A stretch of DNA of 64,000 nt from Rathayibacter oskolensis. Lineage in GTDB: Bacteria > Actinomycetota > Actinomycetes > Actinomycetales > Microbacteriaceae. A program made the translations under genes and the position numbers. Shown here piece by piece: positions 19,260 through 27,472 of the stretch. How positions within the stretch are numbered: the first letter of the stretch is position 1; each line of letters opens with the position of its first letter. The notes beneath the pieces are model-generated. The model ran no database searches and had not been told where the DNA came from. It saw nothing but the letters and a program-made list of their open reading frames with translations. The stretch covers positions 434,001 to 498,000 of the forward strand of contig NZ_FXBM01000001.1 of NCBI RefSeq assembly GCF_900177245.1, in the 5' to 3' direction.

Positions 19260-19740
19260 CCTGGTTGTGCATGATGAACGAATTCGCGGCAAGGTCGCCG
19301 AAGTAGTAAGTGACCGCGAGGTCATCCTCAACCGCGGTAGCGACCACGGCATCGAGGAGGGGATGTACTTTGCGATCCTTGACGGCGCGCTGATTGGCGT
19401 AACTGACCCGGACGACGAGGACAGCGACCTGGGGAGTCTCCGCGTCGTGAAGATCGTCGTCCGTGCGGTGCAGGTAGCACCGCGCATGACGCTCGCGAGA
19501 ACGTTTCGCTCCCGCACCGTCAATGTGGGCGGTGTAGGTGGCGGCGGCTTCGGGATACTCACCGCGGCGCTCGAAGCCCCTCGATACGAGGAGCGCGTCG
19601 AGAAGCTCACGCTGGCGGAGAACGCGCCTCGAAAGATCGACCCGAAGGACAGCGTCGTCGGACGGGGCGACCCTTTCGAGTCAGCCGATGACGACGAGGT
19701 CGAGGACGTGCGATCGGTGACGGTGTGGGAGCCGCGCTAG
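19252..19740 (+). CDS. FlgT C-terminal-like beta-barrel protein, element cargo
   Basis: 162 residues. The segment GKVAEVVSDREVILNRGSDH followed by GIEEGMYFAIL matches the pattern of the FlgT C-terminal-like domain, which also occurs outside flagella in proteins of unknown role. A Gly-rich stretch (VGGVGGGGFGI) and an acidic C-terminus follow. No signal peptide or membrane helix. It overlaps the upstream two-TM gene by 8 bp and is 13 bp from the next, so the three genes are likely one transcript. The organism's role for it is unknown. Confidence 0.65.
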   Translation: MSDLVVHDERIRGKVAEVVSDREVILNRGSDHGIEEGMYFAILDGALIGVTDPDDEDSDLGSLRVVKIVVRAVQVAPRMTLARTFRSRTVNVGGVGGGGFGILTAALEAPRYEERVEKLTLAENAPRKIDPKDSVVGRGDPFESADDDEVEDVRSVTVWEPR

Positions 19741-19753
19741 CCCGGCCTGGGCG

Positions 19754-20104
19754 ATGAGCTTCGAAGCAACAGTCGCAATCGCCCAGATCCTCCCTGCGCT
19801 GCTTGTCGCAGGCGTGCTGGGTCCGATCTTGCTGGGTTGGAGGATCGAGCCGCCCGAACGGTTCTTATTCGCGACCCAGACTGTGATCGTGACCGCTGTC
19901 GAGGGCGTGCTGATCTGGTTCATCATGGAGGACGAGCCGCTTCCAGAGGGGTTCACGGGCTTCGTCTGGATGGCTGTGATGGTGACCCTGCTCGGCGTTG
20001 TCTTCGTCGCGATTGCATGGGCTCGCCGGTCGGGAGCGGAACGCCAGCACGAGGAGCGTCTACGAACCGCGCGAAAGCGACGGGGCCGACGCCGCAAGCG
20101 CTAG
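19754..20104 (+). CDS. Small membrane protein, element cargo
   Basis: 116 residues with three hydrophobic segments (about 6-28, 38-57 and 69-88) and a strongly basic tail rich in Arg (RTARKRRGRRRKR), likely on the cytoplasmic side and able to contact nucleic acid or membrane phosphates. No family recognised. It closes the three-gene cassette next to attL and is followed by a hairpin at 20118. The consistent membrane theme suggests the three products act together (inference). Confidence 0.6.
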   Translation: MSFEATVAIAQILPALLVAGVLGPILLGWRIEPPERFLFATQTVIVTAVEGVLIWFIMEDEPLPEGFTGFVWMAVMVTLLGVVFVAIAWARRSGAERQHEERLRTARKRRGRRRKR

Positions 20105-20117
20105 CCCGGCCAACGAC

Positions 20118-20154
20118 AGAACCCCGCTGCGACAGCCCATCGCCGCGGGGTTCT
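20118..20154. terminator. Hairpin between convergent cargo operons
   Basis: Arms AGAACCCCGC (20118-20127) and GCGGGGTTCT (20145-20154) are perfectly complementary with a 17-base loop. It lies between the rightward cassette and the leftward DUF3223 gene. Confidence 0.7.
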
Positions 20155-20176
20155 GAGTGCGTTGCGCGTAGAAATC

Positions 20177-20863
20177 CTAGATAAAGGGTTCTTCTGGTCG
20201 CTCGTTCTTTACGAATACCGGGTTGGCATGTTCCTCGTAGTAGGCGAGCCATGCCTCGCGAAGAGCATCATCCTCGAGATCGCGACCAATGAAGACTGCG
20301 CCATGCCCACTATGAGTTTCAATTGCATCCCACCCTCCGTGCTGGGCAACAAATCCTGACGTCAGCTCTTCCCAAGTGGGGTCGAGGTGTTGCGTGTTGG
20401 CTTGGTGCTTTTGAACGATTATGTCTCCTGTGAGGGCGCAGACTACGACTTCGCCCGTGGCAAATGCAGCGTCACGGCGACGGAGCCGAGGATCCACGAG
20501 GGGGAAGGCGAGCGCAGTCTTCACCTGAGCGGCTTTCGTCGGGTTGTCGATGACGTGGTAATAACTCCAGTCAACCGATGTTCCGTCAGTACGAACAACT
20601 ACGATTGCCCGCAAGTGTCGAGCGACTGCCTGCATGCCGGGAAGGCGCCAGGTTTCCTCGACGTAAAAGTGGTCGATTCCTGGTCCGATTTTATCGATTG
20701 CATTCTCGTGAAGGTTCAGCATTTCCGAAAGAAGCTGATGATTGGTACCGGCGGGGATCCGTTGCCGGAGAGGGTACCCCTTGATAATGTGCTCTCGGAT
20801 GTAGTCTTTTGCTGCGGTTCGGCTCTTGAAGGCCATAGAAGGAACCACGAATGGGATTGCCAA
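20177..20863 (-). CDS. DUF3223 domain-containing protein
   Basis: 228 residues. The N-terminal ~100 residues fit DUF3223: FKSRTAAKDYIREHI, then a conserved HENAIDKIGPGIDHFYVEE. This domain occurs in plant RNA polymerase IV/V subunits (DeCL-type) and in bacterial mobile-element proteins, often with nucleases; its biochemical role is uncertain. The C-terminal ~110 residues (TGDIIVQKHQANTQHLDPTW, then HSGHGAVFIG) show no known motif. The TTG at 20863 is used because the strand before FKSR belongs to the domain and AAGGA precedes it; an ATG at 20833 is possible. It lies 67 bp past the integrase gene, in the same direction. Confidence 0.7.
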   Translation of the reverse strand: MAIPFVVPSMAFKSRTAAKDYIREHIIKGYPLRQRIPAGTNHQLLSEMLNLHENAIDKIGPGIDHFYVEETWRLPGMQAVARHLRAIVVVRTDGTSVDWSYYHVIDNPTKAAQVKTALAFPLVDPRLRRRDAAFATGEVVVCALTGDIIVQKHQANTQHLDPTWEELTSGFVAQHGGWDAIETHSGHGAVFIGRDLEDDALREAWLAYYEEHANPVFVKNERPEEPFI

Positions 20864-20930
20864 TTTTGTCCGTCCTTTTCCTGAAGTGCAGCTGCTCGGT
20901 CTTGTTGCCGATCATGACAGGTCGGCCGCT

Positions 20931-22067
20931 TCATCGGGCAGCGACGAAGGCCTCGAACTGGGCGATCTGCGCGTTGTAGTCGGCCTGGTACAGGTGGCCG
21001 TAGATGCCGTCCGTGGTGGCGACGGAACCGTGCCCCATCCACCGGCTCACCTCGTAGGGCTTGAACCCCGCGGCGAGCATCAGCGATGCGTAGGTGTGGC
21101 GGAGGTCGTGGAAGCGCATCTTGTCCGCCACCTCCAGCCGCTTCGCGGTGGGGCGCAGGTGGTACCGGCGCACCCGGCCCGTGTCGAGCGGCTGCGTCCA
21201 GTCCAGGCGGCGCGACGCGTGAGCGTTGCCCGGGAAGAACAGCGCGTTGGGGTCGCCGGAGGCGGGGTGGGCCACCAGCAGCTCTCGCAGCTCGGCGACG
21301 AGCGCCCGGCTGAGCAGGGGAACGTTACGGGTGCTGCGGACGGACTTGGGCGTGCCCACGGCCCAGGCACCGTTAAGGCGCTTCACGGTCTGGCGGACCT
21401 CCACGTGCCCGGCCGCAAGGTTCACGTCGCGGATGCGCAGGCCGGAGATCTCGGCGGACCGGAGCCCCGTCTGGGCGGCGAAGCGCACCACAGTGCCGTA
21501 GGGGTGCACGGCGTCGAGCTCAACGGCGACGGCTTCCACCTGGGCCGCGGTCAGGAACACGGGTGCGAAGTCCTCAGCCGAGCCGGCACGGGGTAGCTGC
21601 ACCGCGTCGCAGGGGTTGTGGCTGATGAGTCGGTGGCGGACGGCGTACCGAAAAACCTTGGACACCGCGACGTAGTGGTTGCGGACCGTCGAGGTGGCGA
21701 GCCCTTCCGCCGTCAGGTCCGCAACCCACCGCTCCACGTGCTCGGAGGTGACCGCGGCGATGCGCTGCTTGCCGAACCGGGGCAGGATGCGCGCGTTGTA
21801 CAGCAGCACGTAGCCCGCGTACGTGGTCGGCTTCAGCCGCGGGCGGGACGCCGCCAGGGATGCGTCAAGCACCTGCTGGAAGGTCTTGCCGCGCCCGGCC
21901 AACGGCTCGGTGCTCGCGCCCGCGGCTTGCTCGCCTTCCACCCTCAAGGCGAATCGGTCCGCCTCGCGCTTCACGGTGAACGTGCGCTGGCGCTCCTTCC
22001 CATGCTCTCTCCAGCGCACCTCGTACGCCTTACCGGTCTTGCGCTCCACCTGTCGAACGTTCGCCAT
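20931..22067 (-). CDS. int: Tyrosine-type site-specific integrase
   Basis: 378 residues. An arm-binding N-terminus (YEVRWREHGKERQRTF) and a SAM-like core-binding domain (about 60-155) precede the catalytic domain with R203 (TGLRSAEISGL), H320 and R323 (FHDLRHTYAS), H346 (WMGHGS) and nucleophile Y356 (GIYGHLY). All five residues are present, so it is probably active. It would recombine the tRNA-Ser att sites. Its start overlaps the serine recombinase stop by one base (TGATG), so both recombinases are in one operon, an unusual arrangement. Confidence 0.95.
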   Translation of the reverse strand: MANVRQVERKTGKAYEVRWREHGKERQRTFTVKREADRFALRVEGEQAAGASTEPLAGRGKTFQQVLDASLAASRPRLKPTTYAGYVLLYNARILPRFGKQRIAAVTSEHVERWVADLTAEGLATSTVRNHYVAVSKVFRYAVRHRLISHNPCDAVQLPRAGSAEDFAPVFLTAAQVEAVAVELDAVHPYGTVVRFAAQTGLRSAEISGLRIRDVNLAAGHVEVRQTVKRLNGAWAVGTPKSVRSTRNVPLLSRALVAELRELLVAHPASGDPNALFFPGNAHASRRLDWTQPLDTGRVRRYHLRPTAKRLEVADKMRFHDLRHTYASLMLAAGFKPYEVSRWMGHGSVATTDGIYGHLYQADYNAQIAQFEAFVAAR

Positions 22068-22729
22068 CAGGCAGCCTCCTCGGCGAGGGCTGCGCGTTGC
22101 ACCACGCGGCCGACGGCAACGTGCGTCCGCTGGGCCGACCCGCCAGGGGTGGGCACGCCCTCTGCGTTGAGCAGGCGGGCGATGCCAGACAGGGACACGC
22201 CCTGGGCGCGACGGGAGAGGACGAGCGCCTCAACCTCGGCGGGCACGGTTGAAGGCTTCCCGAGCTGGACGCCCTCGGAGCGCTTGACGGCCAGGGCAGC
22301 GGCAGTGCGCTCGCCGATGATCTCGCGCTCCCACTGGGCGATCCCGATGAGCATCCCCGCGATCAGCCGACCAGTGGCGCTGCTGGTGTCGAGGTTGAAG
22401 TCGAGGACGGCGATGGCCCAGCGTTGCCGTGCTGACAGGGCGAGTAGGTCCCCGAAGTCCATCACCGACCGGGACAGTCGGTCGAGCTTGGCAGCGACGA
22501 GACCGTCCGCCACCCGCCCCTTCCGCGAGCGGAGGGCGGCGAGGGCGGACTGGAGGCCGGGGCGATCGGTGCTCTTGCCGGACACCCCGTCGTCCTCGTA
22601 CCAGCCGACGATCTCCCACCCGTTGCGCTCGGCGGCGGAGAGGATGGCGGCGCGCTGGGCCTCCAGGCCGAGGCGTTCCTCGCGGAGCCGGTCGGCCTTG
22701 CTCACGCGGAGATAGGCGATGAGCCGCAT
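22067..22729 (-). CDS. Serine recombinase (resolvase/invertase family)
   Basis: About 220 residues. The N-terminal catalytic domain shows AYLRVS with the nucleophile Ser, then WYEDDGVSGKSTDRPGLQ and the active-site segment VAAKLDRLSRSVMD. The C-terminal ~45 residues form a helix-turn-helix (GVSLSGIARLLNAEGVPTP). Size and layout match small resolvases rather than large serine integrases, suggesting dimer resolution or DNA inversion. The ATG at 22729 gives a TGATG junction with the upstream small gene; a GTG at 22738 is also possible. A 20-bp palindrome 0.3 kb upstream may be its target. Confidence 0.9.
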   Translation of the reverse strand: MRLIAYLRVSKADRLREERLGLEAQRAAILSAAERNGWEIVGWYEDDGVSGKSTDRPGLQSALAALRSRKGRVADGLVAAKLDRLSRSVMDFGDLLALSARQRWAIAVLDFNLDTSSATGRLIAGMLIGIAQWEREIIGERTAAALAVKRSEGVQLGKPSTVPAEVEALVLSRRAQGVSLSGIARLLNAEGVPTPGGSAQRTHVAVGRVVQRAALAEEAA

Positions 22730-22947
22730 CAGCGCCACCCCAGCTCTGCACTCGCGGCGCCCGGAAGGTAGCCGACGTGACGCGCCTCGGGCAGGTACAC
22801 GACCGAGCCCTCGTCGGTGGTAACGGCGACGGGCTCGCCCGCCTCGTACTCCATCGGGTACGACGGCTGGGAGGCGAGGCGCACCTCGGCGTCGCCGGGC
22901 AGGTCGCTGAGCATGTCGATCAGCTCAGCAACGGTCAGCTTCTTCAT
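22729..22947 (-). CDS. Small hypothetical protein, element
   Basis: 72 residues. It opens with KKLTVAELIDMLSDLPGDAE, a pattern common in small phage and plasmid proteins of unknown role; a short beta-rich middle follows (VAVTTDEGSVVYLPEA). AAGGAG lies 8 bases before the ATG at 22947. It is the first gene of a coupled set with the serine recombinase and integrase, so it may assist or regulate recombination. Confidence 0.6.
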   Translation of the reverse strand: MKKLTVAELIDMLSDLPGDAEVRLASQPSYPMEYEAGEPVAVTTDEGSVVYLPEARHVGYLPGAASAELGWR

Positions 22948-23043
22948 CACGGTTTCTCCTTGGTTTCCGAACGCTGACGGACGTCACCGTTCGGGTTACT
23001 CTCGCCTGCCGCCCACAGGATCAAAACTCCCGGTCAGGAATCC

Positions 23044-23063
23044 GATTCTCTGGCCAGAGAATC
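23044..23063. promoter_or_regulatory. Perfect 20-bp palindrome
   Basis: GATTCTCTGGCCAGAGAATC is its own reverse complement. It lies in the 235-bp gap upstream of the small gene-resolvase-integrase operon. It is a candidate operator or resolvase site. Confidence 0.6.
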
Positions 23064-23182
23064 CCTCAGCTCACCCCGGAGGGCGCCCCTGGGGTTCTCG
23101 TGGGCATATGGGTGGGTTCTGGGCCAGCGGCGCACATGCCCGCGTCGCGGTCGCCAGATAGGTCCCGCCGCTGGCCCACCCG

Positions 23183-23971
23183 TCACCGCTTCGGCTGACG
23201 CCCGGCGACCCTCGGCCGCTTCCGCGGGCCGTCCGTCTCCCGGGCTCTCGGGTCCGCCTCGACGGGCGGGTGCTCCGGCGGCACGACCGTGTCCCGCCTC
23301 GACTGCACCGGGCCGGGCTGCCGGGGCGCATCGGTGCTGGTCTGCATCTTCGGAACGTTGCTCGGGCGGCGGGCTGGAGCCTTCCGCCGAGGCGGCGCCG
23401 GGTCTGAGGCGTCGGTCCGGGCGGGGGTGCGGTTGCGGCGGTGGTAGGCCTGCTCCTCGGCCCACTCCTCGTCCGTCGCCGTCCGCGGGGCTGGAACGTT
23501 GCGCGGAGCGGGCTCGATGGCGACGGGCCGCTCGGGCTCGTCGTCCACCTCGTCGGCGTCCACGATGTCGTGGTAGGTGAAGGCCGACTCCAGAGGCTCG
23601 ATGTCCATGATGATGTCCCGGGCGACCTCATCGAACTTGGAGATCTTCATATCGACGGAAAGCTCCTGCTTACCGATGAAGCCGTTCCTGTCCAGAAGGT
23701 CCTTGGCTGCGGCGATCTTGTCTCGGTCCGAGGTCTTCGGATTCATCATGATCTGGAGCATCGTGTAAGCGGCCTTGTCGGCGGACTCTGCATACCGCTG
23801 TTCAGCCCTCCGTCGTACCTGCGGGGCTCTCCCTCCGTGTGTGGAGCAGACATTCGTGCCTTTGACGGGTGGTCGCTTACATGGGTCGCCATTCCGCCTA
23901 TGCGCAGCGCACAGCACACTCGGCGTTCTCCCGTCATTCCAAAGTCCAACGTTTTGGCCTTCATCACTCAT
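23183..23971 (-). CDS. Terminase-small-subunit-like zinc protein
   Basis: 262 residues. A zinc-binding element CAAHRRNGDPCKRPPVKGTN then VCSTHGG (Cys/His ligands) is followed by APQVRRRAEQRYAE and AAKDLLDRNGFIGKQELSV. This order is common in actinobacteriophage proteins annotated as small terminase or DNA-binding proteins; the latter motif resembles TerS helices. The last ~120 residues are disordered and rich in Pro/Arg. The ATG at 23971 is preferred over 24037 because AAGGAG lies 8 bases upstream. It is downstream of the primase gene, the position TerS takes in phage-inducible islands. Confidence 0.6.
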   Translation of the reverse strand: MSDEGQNVGLWNDGRTPSVLCAAHRRNGDPCKRPPVKGTNVCSTHGGRAPQVRRRAEQRYAESADKAAYTMLQIMMNPKTSDRDKIAAAKDLLDRNGFIGKQELSVDMKISKFDEVARDIIMDIEPLESAFTYHDIVDADEVDDEPERPVAIEPAPRNVPAPRTATDEEWAEEQAYHRRNRTPARTDASDPAPPRRKAPARRPSNVPKMQTSTDAPRQPGPVQSRRDTVVPPEHPPVEADPRARETDGPRKRPRVAGRQPKR

Positions 23972-24053
23972 GGTATTTACTCCTTCTTTGAACTTCTCGA
24001 ATAAGTTCTTTGGACTTCTTGAATTGGGTCTATTCACCCTCGGTCACATCAGA

Positions 24054-24265
24054 CTCGTCTCCCTAAGGGACGGAGACGGGACGAGACGACTTGCCGTCGT
24101 CGTCGTCCCCGCACCGCCCTACACATCCCGGCTAGGGGAGTCGTCTCGGGCGGAGACTGATCGGAGACGAGTTGTTTTTCGCGCGGTTGATGGGTTCCGC
24201 CGGGGAGTCGTCTCGGAGTCGTCTCCGCGCCGAGACCGCTCCGCCTAACCGGACTCCGGATCGGT
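24054..24265. repeat. Cluster of GTCTC/GAGAC motifs
   Basis: At least nine GTCTC or GAGAC pentamers, most extended to TCGTCTC or GGAGACG, fall between 24054 and 24238, with a tenth just inside the primase gene near 24265. The spacing is irregular and both orientations occur. The tract fills the 273-bp gap between the primase gene and the terminase-like gene. It may be a replication origin, protein-binding array or operator. Confidence 0.6.
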
Positions 24266-26302
24266 CTCGGGCAAGACGAGTCGCGGTGGCGTGGCGTCGG
24301 AAAGTCGCCACCGTTCCCGCATCGCGCCCTCCTCGCCGGGCGCCTTCTCGGAAGTCAAGCGACCCGCCGAAATGAGCTCGTTCCAGGCCTTGGCGAAGGA
24401 ATCGACGCCGACCTTCTGCGAACCCCGGACCTCGTCGCGGACCTGAGTTTTCGTGTACTGCAGCGGGGAGTCCTCGACCAGGGTGAGGATGGCCGCGCCG
24501 AGGGCGCTCTGGCGACCTTCACCGCCGCCGGACTTCTTCGCACCCCAGGTGGCGTTGCGCACCTCGACGGACAGGTCGCCGTCGTGCTCGCCGGTGTCCG
24601 CGTCGAACCTTCCGAAGGCCCAGTCGACGACGTACTGCTGGCCGCCCCACTGCCGCGAGCCGAACTGGACCCCGATGGAGAAGTCGCCCTCGTCCACGCG
24701 CGGCGGGGTGTCGTGCTGCATCAGCACCCACGAGTCCGCCCACTGACCCACGCCGGACTGGGCGATGGAGTCGAGGTCGAGGGCCTGCCCGACGCTCGTC
24801 TTGCGGAAGTGGTCCGCGATCACGAGGGCGCACCCGGGCGGCATCGACTGGCTGATCTGCGCCAGCATCGCGCCGCGGTCGTAGAGGTTCTGGGCCTCGA
24901 CGCCCGCGGGGTGGTAGGCGTAGAGCGGGTCGATGATGACGAGGCCGGGCTGCTCATCGTCCACCGCCCTGCGGAAAGCGGCGACGAACTCGTCCCCGGT
25001 CACGTCGCCCGCGTCGAACACCATCCGGAGAGGCAACGACGCCAGGTCGACGCCCATGTGCTCCGCGATGCGCTGGATGCGACGCTGTGTTGGCCCCTTG
25101 CCGCCCTCGCCGAGGTACATCAGCACCGGGCGCGGCGTGACGACCTCGAACCTTCCGAGGAAGGGCTGGCCGCTGGCGACGGCGAGCATGAGCGAGATGG
25201 CGGTGTAGGTCTTGAGGGTCTTCTTCTCGCCCGCGAGGACGCCGTAGGACCCTGCCGGCCACACACCCTTCACCATCCACTCCATCGGCGGGACGGGCTG
25301 CGCGAGGTCGGCCGCGGTGACGGTCTTGAACCGCTCCGGGGCGTTGCTCCGCAGCCGGTCCATCTCCGCCAGCAGGGCCTCGACGGTGCCGTCGTGGTTC
25401 ATCCAGTAGTCGGTGAGGTCCTCGCCTTCCTTCTCAATGTAGGTCAGGCCGAGCCGGGTCAGGTCGAGGATGCGTGCGGTGGCACCTACGGCGACCAAGC
25501 GCTCCTGAACCTTCTTGGCGCCGCTGACGCCCGCCTTGTCGGCGTCGTACGCCACGAACACCTCACGACCAGCCAACGCCGACAGGTCGCGCGGAGGGTT
25601 GGCTGCACCGCCCGTGCCGGTGAGCGCGAGGAACCTCCCGTCGCCTTTCTGCAACGTCAGCAGCGCGTCGAGTTCGCCCTCACAGAGGATGACGGGCGCG
25701 GTGGAATCGGCGAGCACTTCGAGTGGGTACAAGACCGCGGTTCCGTGGCCCGGAATCTGCAACATCTTGTTCGGACCCTGTGCACCACTTTTGTACAGCT
25801 TCGCGTTGACCCAATGGCCCTCGACGCGAATCGGGATAGTGATGCGCTCTCCGTTGAAGCCCAGCTTGAATCGCTCGATGGTGGCTTCGGTCAAGCCGCG
25901 TTGGTTCTGGAGGAATTCACGAGGCTTTGTGTGGCGGCCCATCAACAGCTGGTGCCAGTCGTAAGGCTTCTCCTGGTCGTCCAGAGGCGGCGGCGGAGCG
26001 ACGGGCGCGGGCGGGGTTCGGCGCACCGGCGCCTTGCGATTTGTCCTGGTCCCCGCGCGTTTGATCACCTGGCCAACGTCGAGACCGAGCTGGCTGAGAG
26101 CAGCCTTGATGTCGGCCCAGTCGCAGCCGCCGTGACATTCCACGGCCACCGGCTTCTTGCGACCTCCCGTGAGAGCGAAAGAGGCGTGCTCGTCCGTGTG
26201 CGCCGGATTCGGGCAACGCGCCTGCCACTGGTTCTCGCCCGTCTGCTCCGCTCCGAGGGCGATGATGTATTTCTGCAGCTCGGGCGATACCGGCGCGCTC
26301 AC
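24245..26302 (-). CDS. Primase/AAA ATPase replication protein
   Basis: 685 residues. A CHC2-type zinc finger (CPNPAHTDEHASF, then VECHGGCDW) is at about 30-65. A TOPRIM domain follows with CEGELDALL and VAYDADKAG (about 205-265). A RepA-like ATPase has Walker A GEKKTLKT near 358 and Walker B LVIIDPLYAY near 455. A winged-helix-like C-terminus ends the protein. It is a one-protein primase-helicase for autonomous replication of the element, as in satellite pri-rep genes and integrative plasmids. Its ATG overlaps the AlpA-like gene's stop (ATGA). Confidence 0.9.
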   Translation of the reverse strand: MSAPVSPELQKYIIALGAEQTGENQWQARCPNPAHTDEHASFALTGGRKKPVAVECHGGCDWADIKAALSQLGLDVGQVIKRAGTRTNRKAPVRRTPPAPVAPPPPLDDQEKPYDWHQLLMGRHTKPREFLQNQRGLTEATIERFKLGFNGERITIPIRVEGHWVNAKLYKSGAQGPNKMLQIPGHGTAVLYPLEVLADSTAPVILCEGELDALLTLQKGDGRFLALTGTGGAANPPRDLSALAGREVFVAYDADKAGVSGAKKVQERLVAVGATARILDLTRLGLTYIEKEGEDLTDYWMNHDGTVEALLAEMDRLRSNAPERFKTVTAADLAQPVPPMEWMVKGVWPAGSYGVLAGEKKTLKTYTAISLMLAVASGQPFLGRFEVVTPRPVLMYLGEGGKGPTQRRIQRIAEHMGVDLASLPLRMVFDAGDVTGDEFVAAFRRAVDDEQPGLVIIDPLYAYHPAGVEAQNLYDRGAMLAQISQSMPPGCALVIADHFRKTSVGQALDLDSIAQSGVGQWADSWVLMQHDTPPRVDEGDFSIGVQFGSRQWGGQQYVVDWAFGRFDADTGEHDGDLSVEVRNATWGAKKSGGGEGRQSALGAAILTLVEDSPLQYTKTQVRDEVRGSQKVGVDSFAKAWNELISAGRLTSEKAPGEEGAMRERWRLSDATPPRLVLPETDPESG

Positions 26303-26508
26303 GGCTTCACGACGTTGGTGCGCGAGCCGAGGATGAACTCGGTGATGTCCTCGTCGGCCAGGAGGACGATCAGCCCACCGGGGCGCGCATAGCTGATGGT
26401 CTTGTTCTGGACAGCGCGACGGAACTGGCGCTCGGTGATGCCGTACTTCTCGGCGAGCGGGTGTGTCGCGGCTTCCGACAGCTTCCAGACGGTCTTAGTG
26501 GTGCTCAT
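26299..26508 (-). CDS. AlpA-like/excisionase-type DNA-binding protein
   Basis: 69 residues. KLSEAATHPLAEKYGITERQ then FRRAVQNKTISYARPGG fits a winged helix-turn-helix of the excisionase/AlpA type, where a short helix and a recognition loop precede a beta-hairpin. Such proteins control excision or early transcription in prophages and satellites. The ATG at 26508 follows a GAGGAA ribosome site; the longer frame to 26523 covers that site. Coupled to the primase gene by a four-base overlap. Confidence 0.7.
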   Translation of the reverse strand: MSTTKTVWKLSEAATHPLAEKYGITERQFRRAVQNKTISYARPGGLIVLLADEDITEFILGSRTNVVKP

Positions 26509-26523
26509 GGCGGGTTCCTCCAA

Positions 26524-26887
26524 GGCGAATGGAGGGCGTTGCCGTTAAATGCGAAAAGGCGCAGAGGCGGGGAACGCCCATCCTAGAAAAAGGGATGGAA
26601 TGCAAACCGTCGATGGCTGATGCCACGCGGATGTTGCTTGTTCCCACTCGTCTCGTACGCCCTAGGTCACAAGGGACCGGGTGAATGCCGTTCCATCCTT
26701 GGCCTCGACCGCGTGTTCGCTCAACCTGAGTTCCGGCTACTCGTTGTCCGGAGGTGTGAGCGCCATTCGGAAGCGCTTATGGATGTAGTGGAGTATTCAG
26801 TTGTTCGACAGTTTCGTATGTTCGCTACTGGTTCCGTAACGCCCGAACAAGTCGGGCCACCGAAGCTTACCTCGGTTCAGGATGAGT
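26524..26887. other. Control region upstream of the replication genes
   Basis: A 364-bp low-GC gap. It contains two copies of TTACCTCGGTTC spaced 21 bp (26867-26878 and 26888-26899; the second runs into the end of the next gene), which is two helical turns and suits dimeric regulator binding or short iterons. AT-rich stretches such as TGGATGTAGTGGAGTATTCA lie in the middle. No convincing gene was found. Promoter for the AlpA-primase operon is expected here but not proven. Confidence 0.45.
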
Positions 26888-27385
26888 TTACCTCGGTTCG
26901 GGTCGGTCCCGCTTTGTGACCTCCGCGAGGCGCTCTGACAGGCGCATCTCGCGGAATCGAGTCCACTCGGGCTCGACGGGTTCTGCGTTCAGCCACAGCT
27001 CGACGCCGTGGAGGTCGGCGGTGGCGTCGATAGCCCGGAGCATGTCCCAGCCTCGCCAGGGCTCCCGGGCAACGACGCCGCGGCTGCTGAAGAAGTGCTG
27101 TAGCTCCTGCGCCAGCTTGTAGCCGCTGAAGCGCTTGCCCATTGCCTCCCACAGCCCGATGCGCAACGCGGCGTCGGTGACGGGTCCGTGCGAGGTGGGC
27201 TGGAGGTCCCGGGCGTCGCACCGGAGCCGGACGCGCAACGAGGCGAACTCCACCGGCGACAACAGCCGCATAGGCGTGTTCACGGGGTCCGGCTTCCACT
27301 CCGGCTCTGTAGAACCTTCAAGGGCTCTTTCCCAGTGCGCGAACAATACGCGTGTGGGTGAAAAGGGTAGACTAAGGGTGTTCAC
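26888..27385 (-). CDS. Hypothetical protein, element
   Basis: 165 residues. GGAAGGAACACC precedes the GTG start at 27385. The sequence has a mixed helical pattern (LLSPVEFASLRVRLRCDARD, then FSGYKLAQELQHFFSSRG, then RAIDATADLHGVELWLNA) and no membrane segment. No family was recognised. It lies upstream of the AlpA-primase genes in the same direction, separated by the 364-bp control region, so it is probably a separate early gene. The function is unknown. Confidence 0.55.
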   Translation of the reverse strand: MNTLSLPFSPTRVLFAHWERALEGSTEPEWKPDPVNTPMRLLSPVEFASLRVRLRCDARDLQPTSHGPVTDAALRIGLWEAMGKRFSGYKLAQELQHFFSSRGVVAREPWRGWDMLRAIDATADLHGVELWLNAEPVEPEWTRFREMRLSERLAEVTKRDRPEPR

Positions 27386-27417
27386 GGTGTTCCTTCCTGC
27401 CTGTTTGTGCGTGTCCG

Positions 27418-27458
27418 AGAACAGCCCCAGAGTCTGCCTTCCGCTCTGGGGCTGTTCT
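27418..27458. terminator. Hairpin after the 27473-28638 operon
   Basis: AGAACAGCCCCAGAG (27418-27432) pairs exactly with CTCTGGGGCTGTTCT (27444-27458) around an 11-base loop. It lies just past the end of the leftward gene at 27473. No T tract follows. Confidence 0.7.
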
Positions 27459-27472
27459 GCGTGTGCGGTGAC

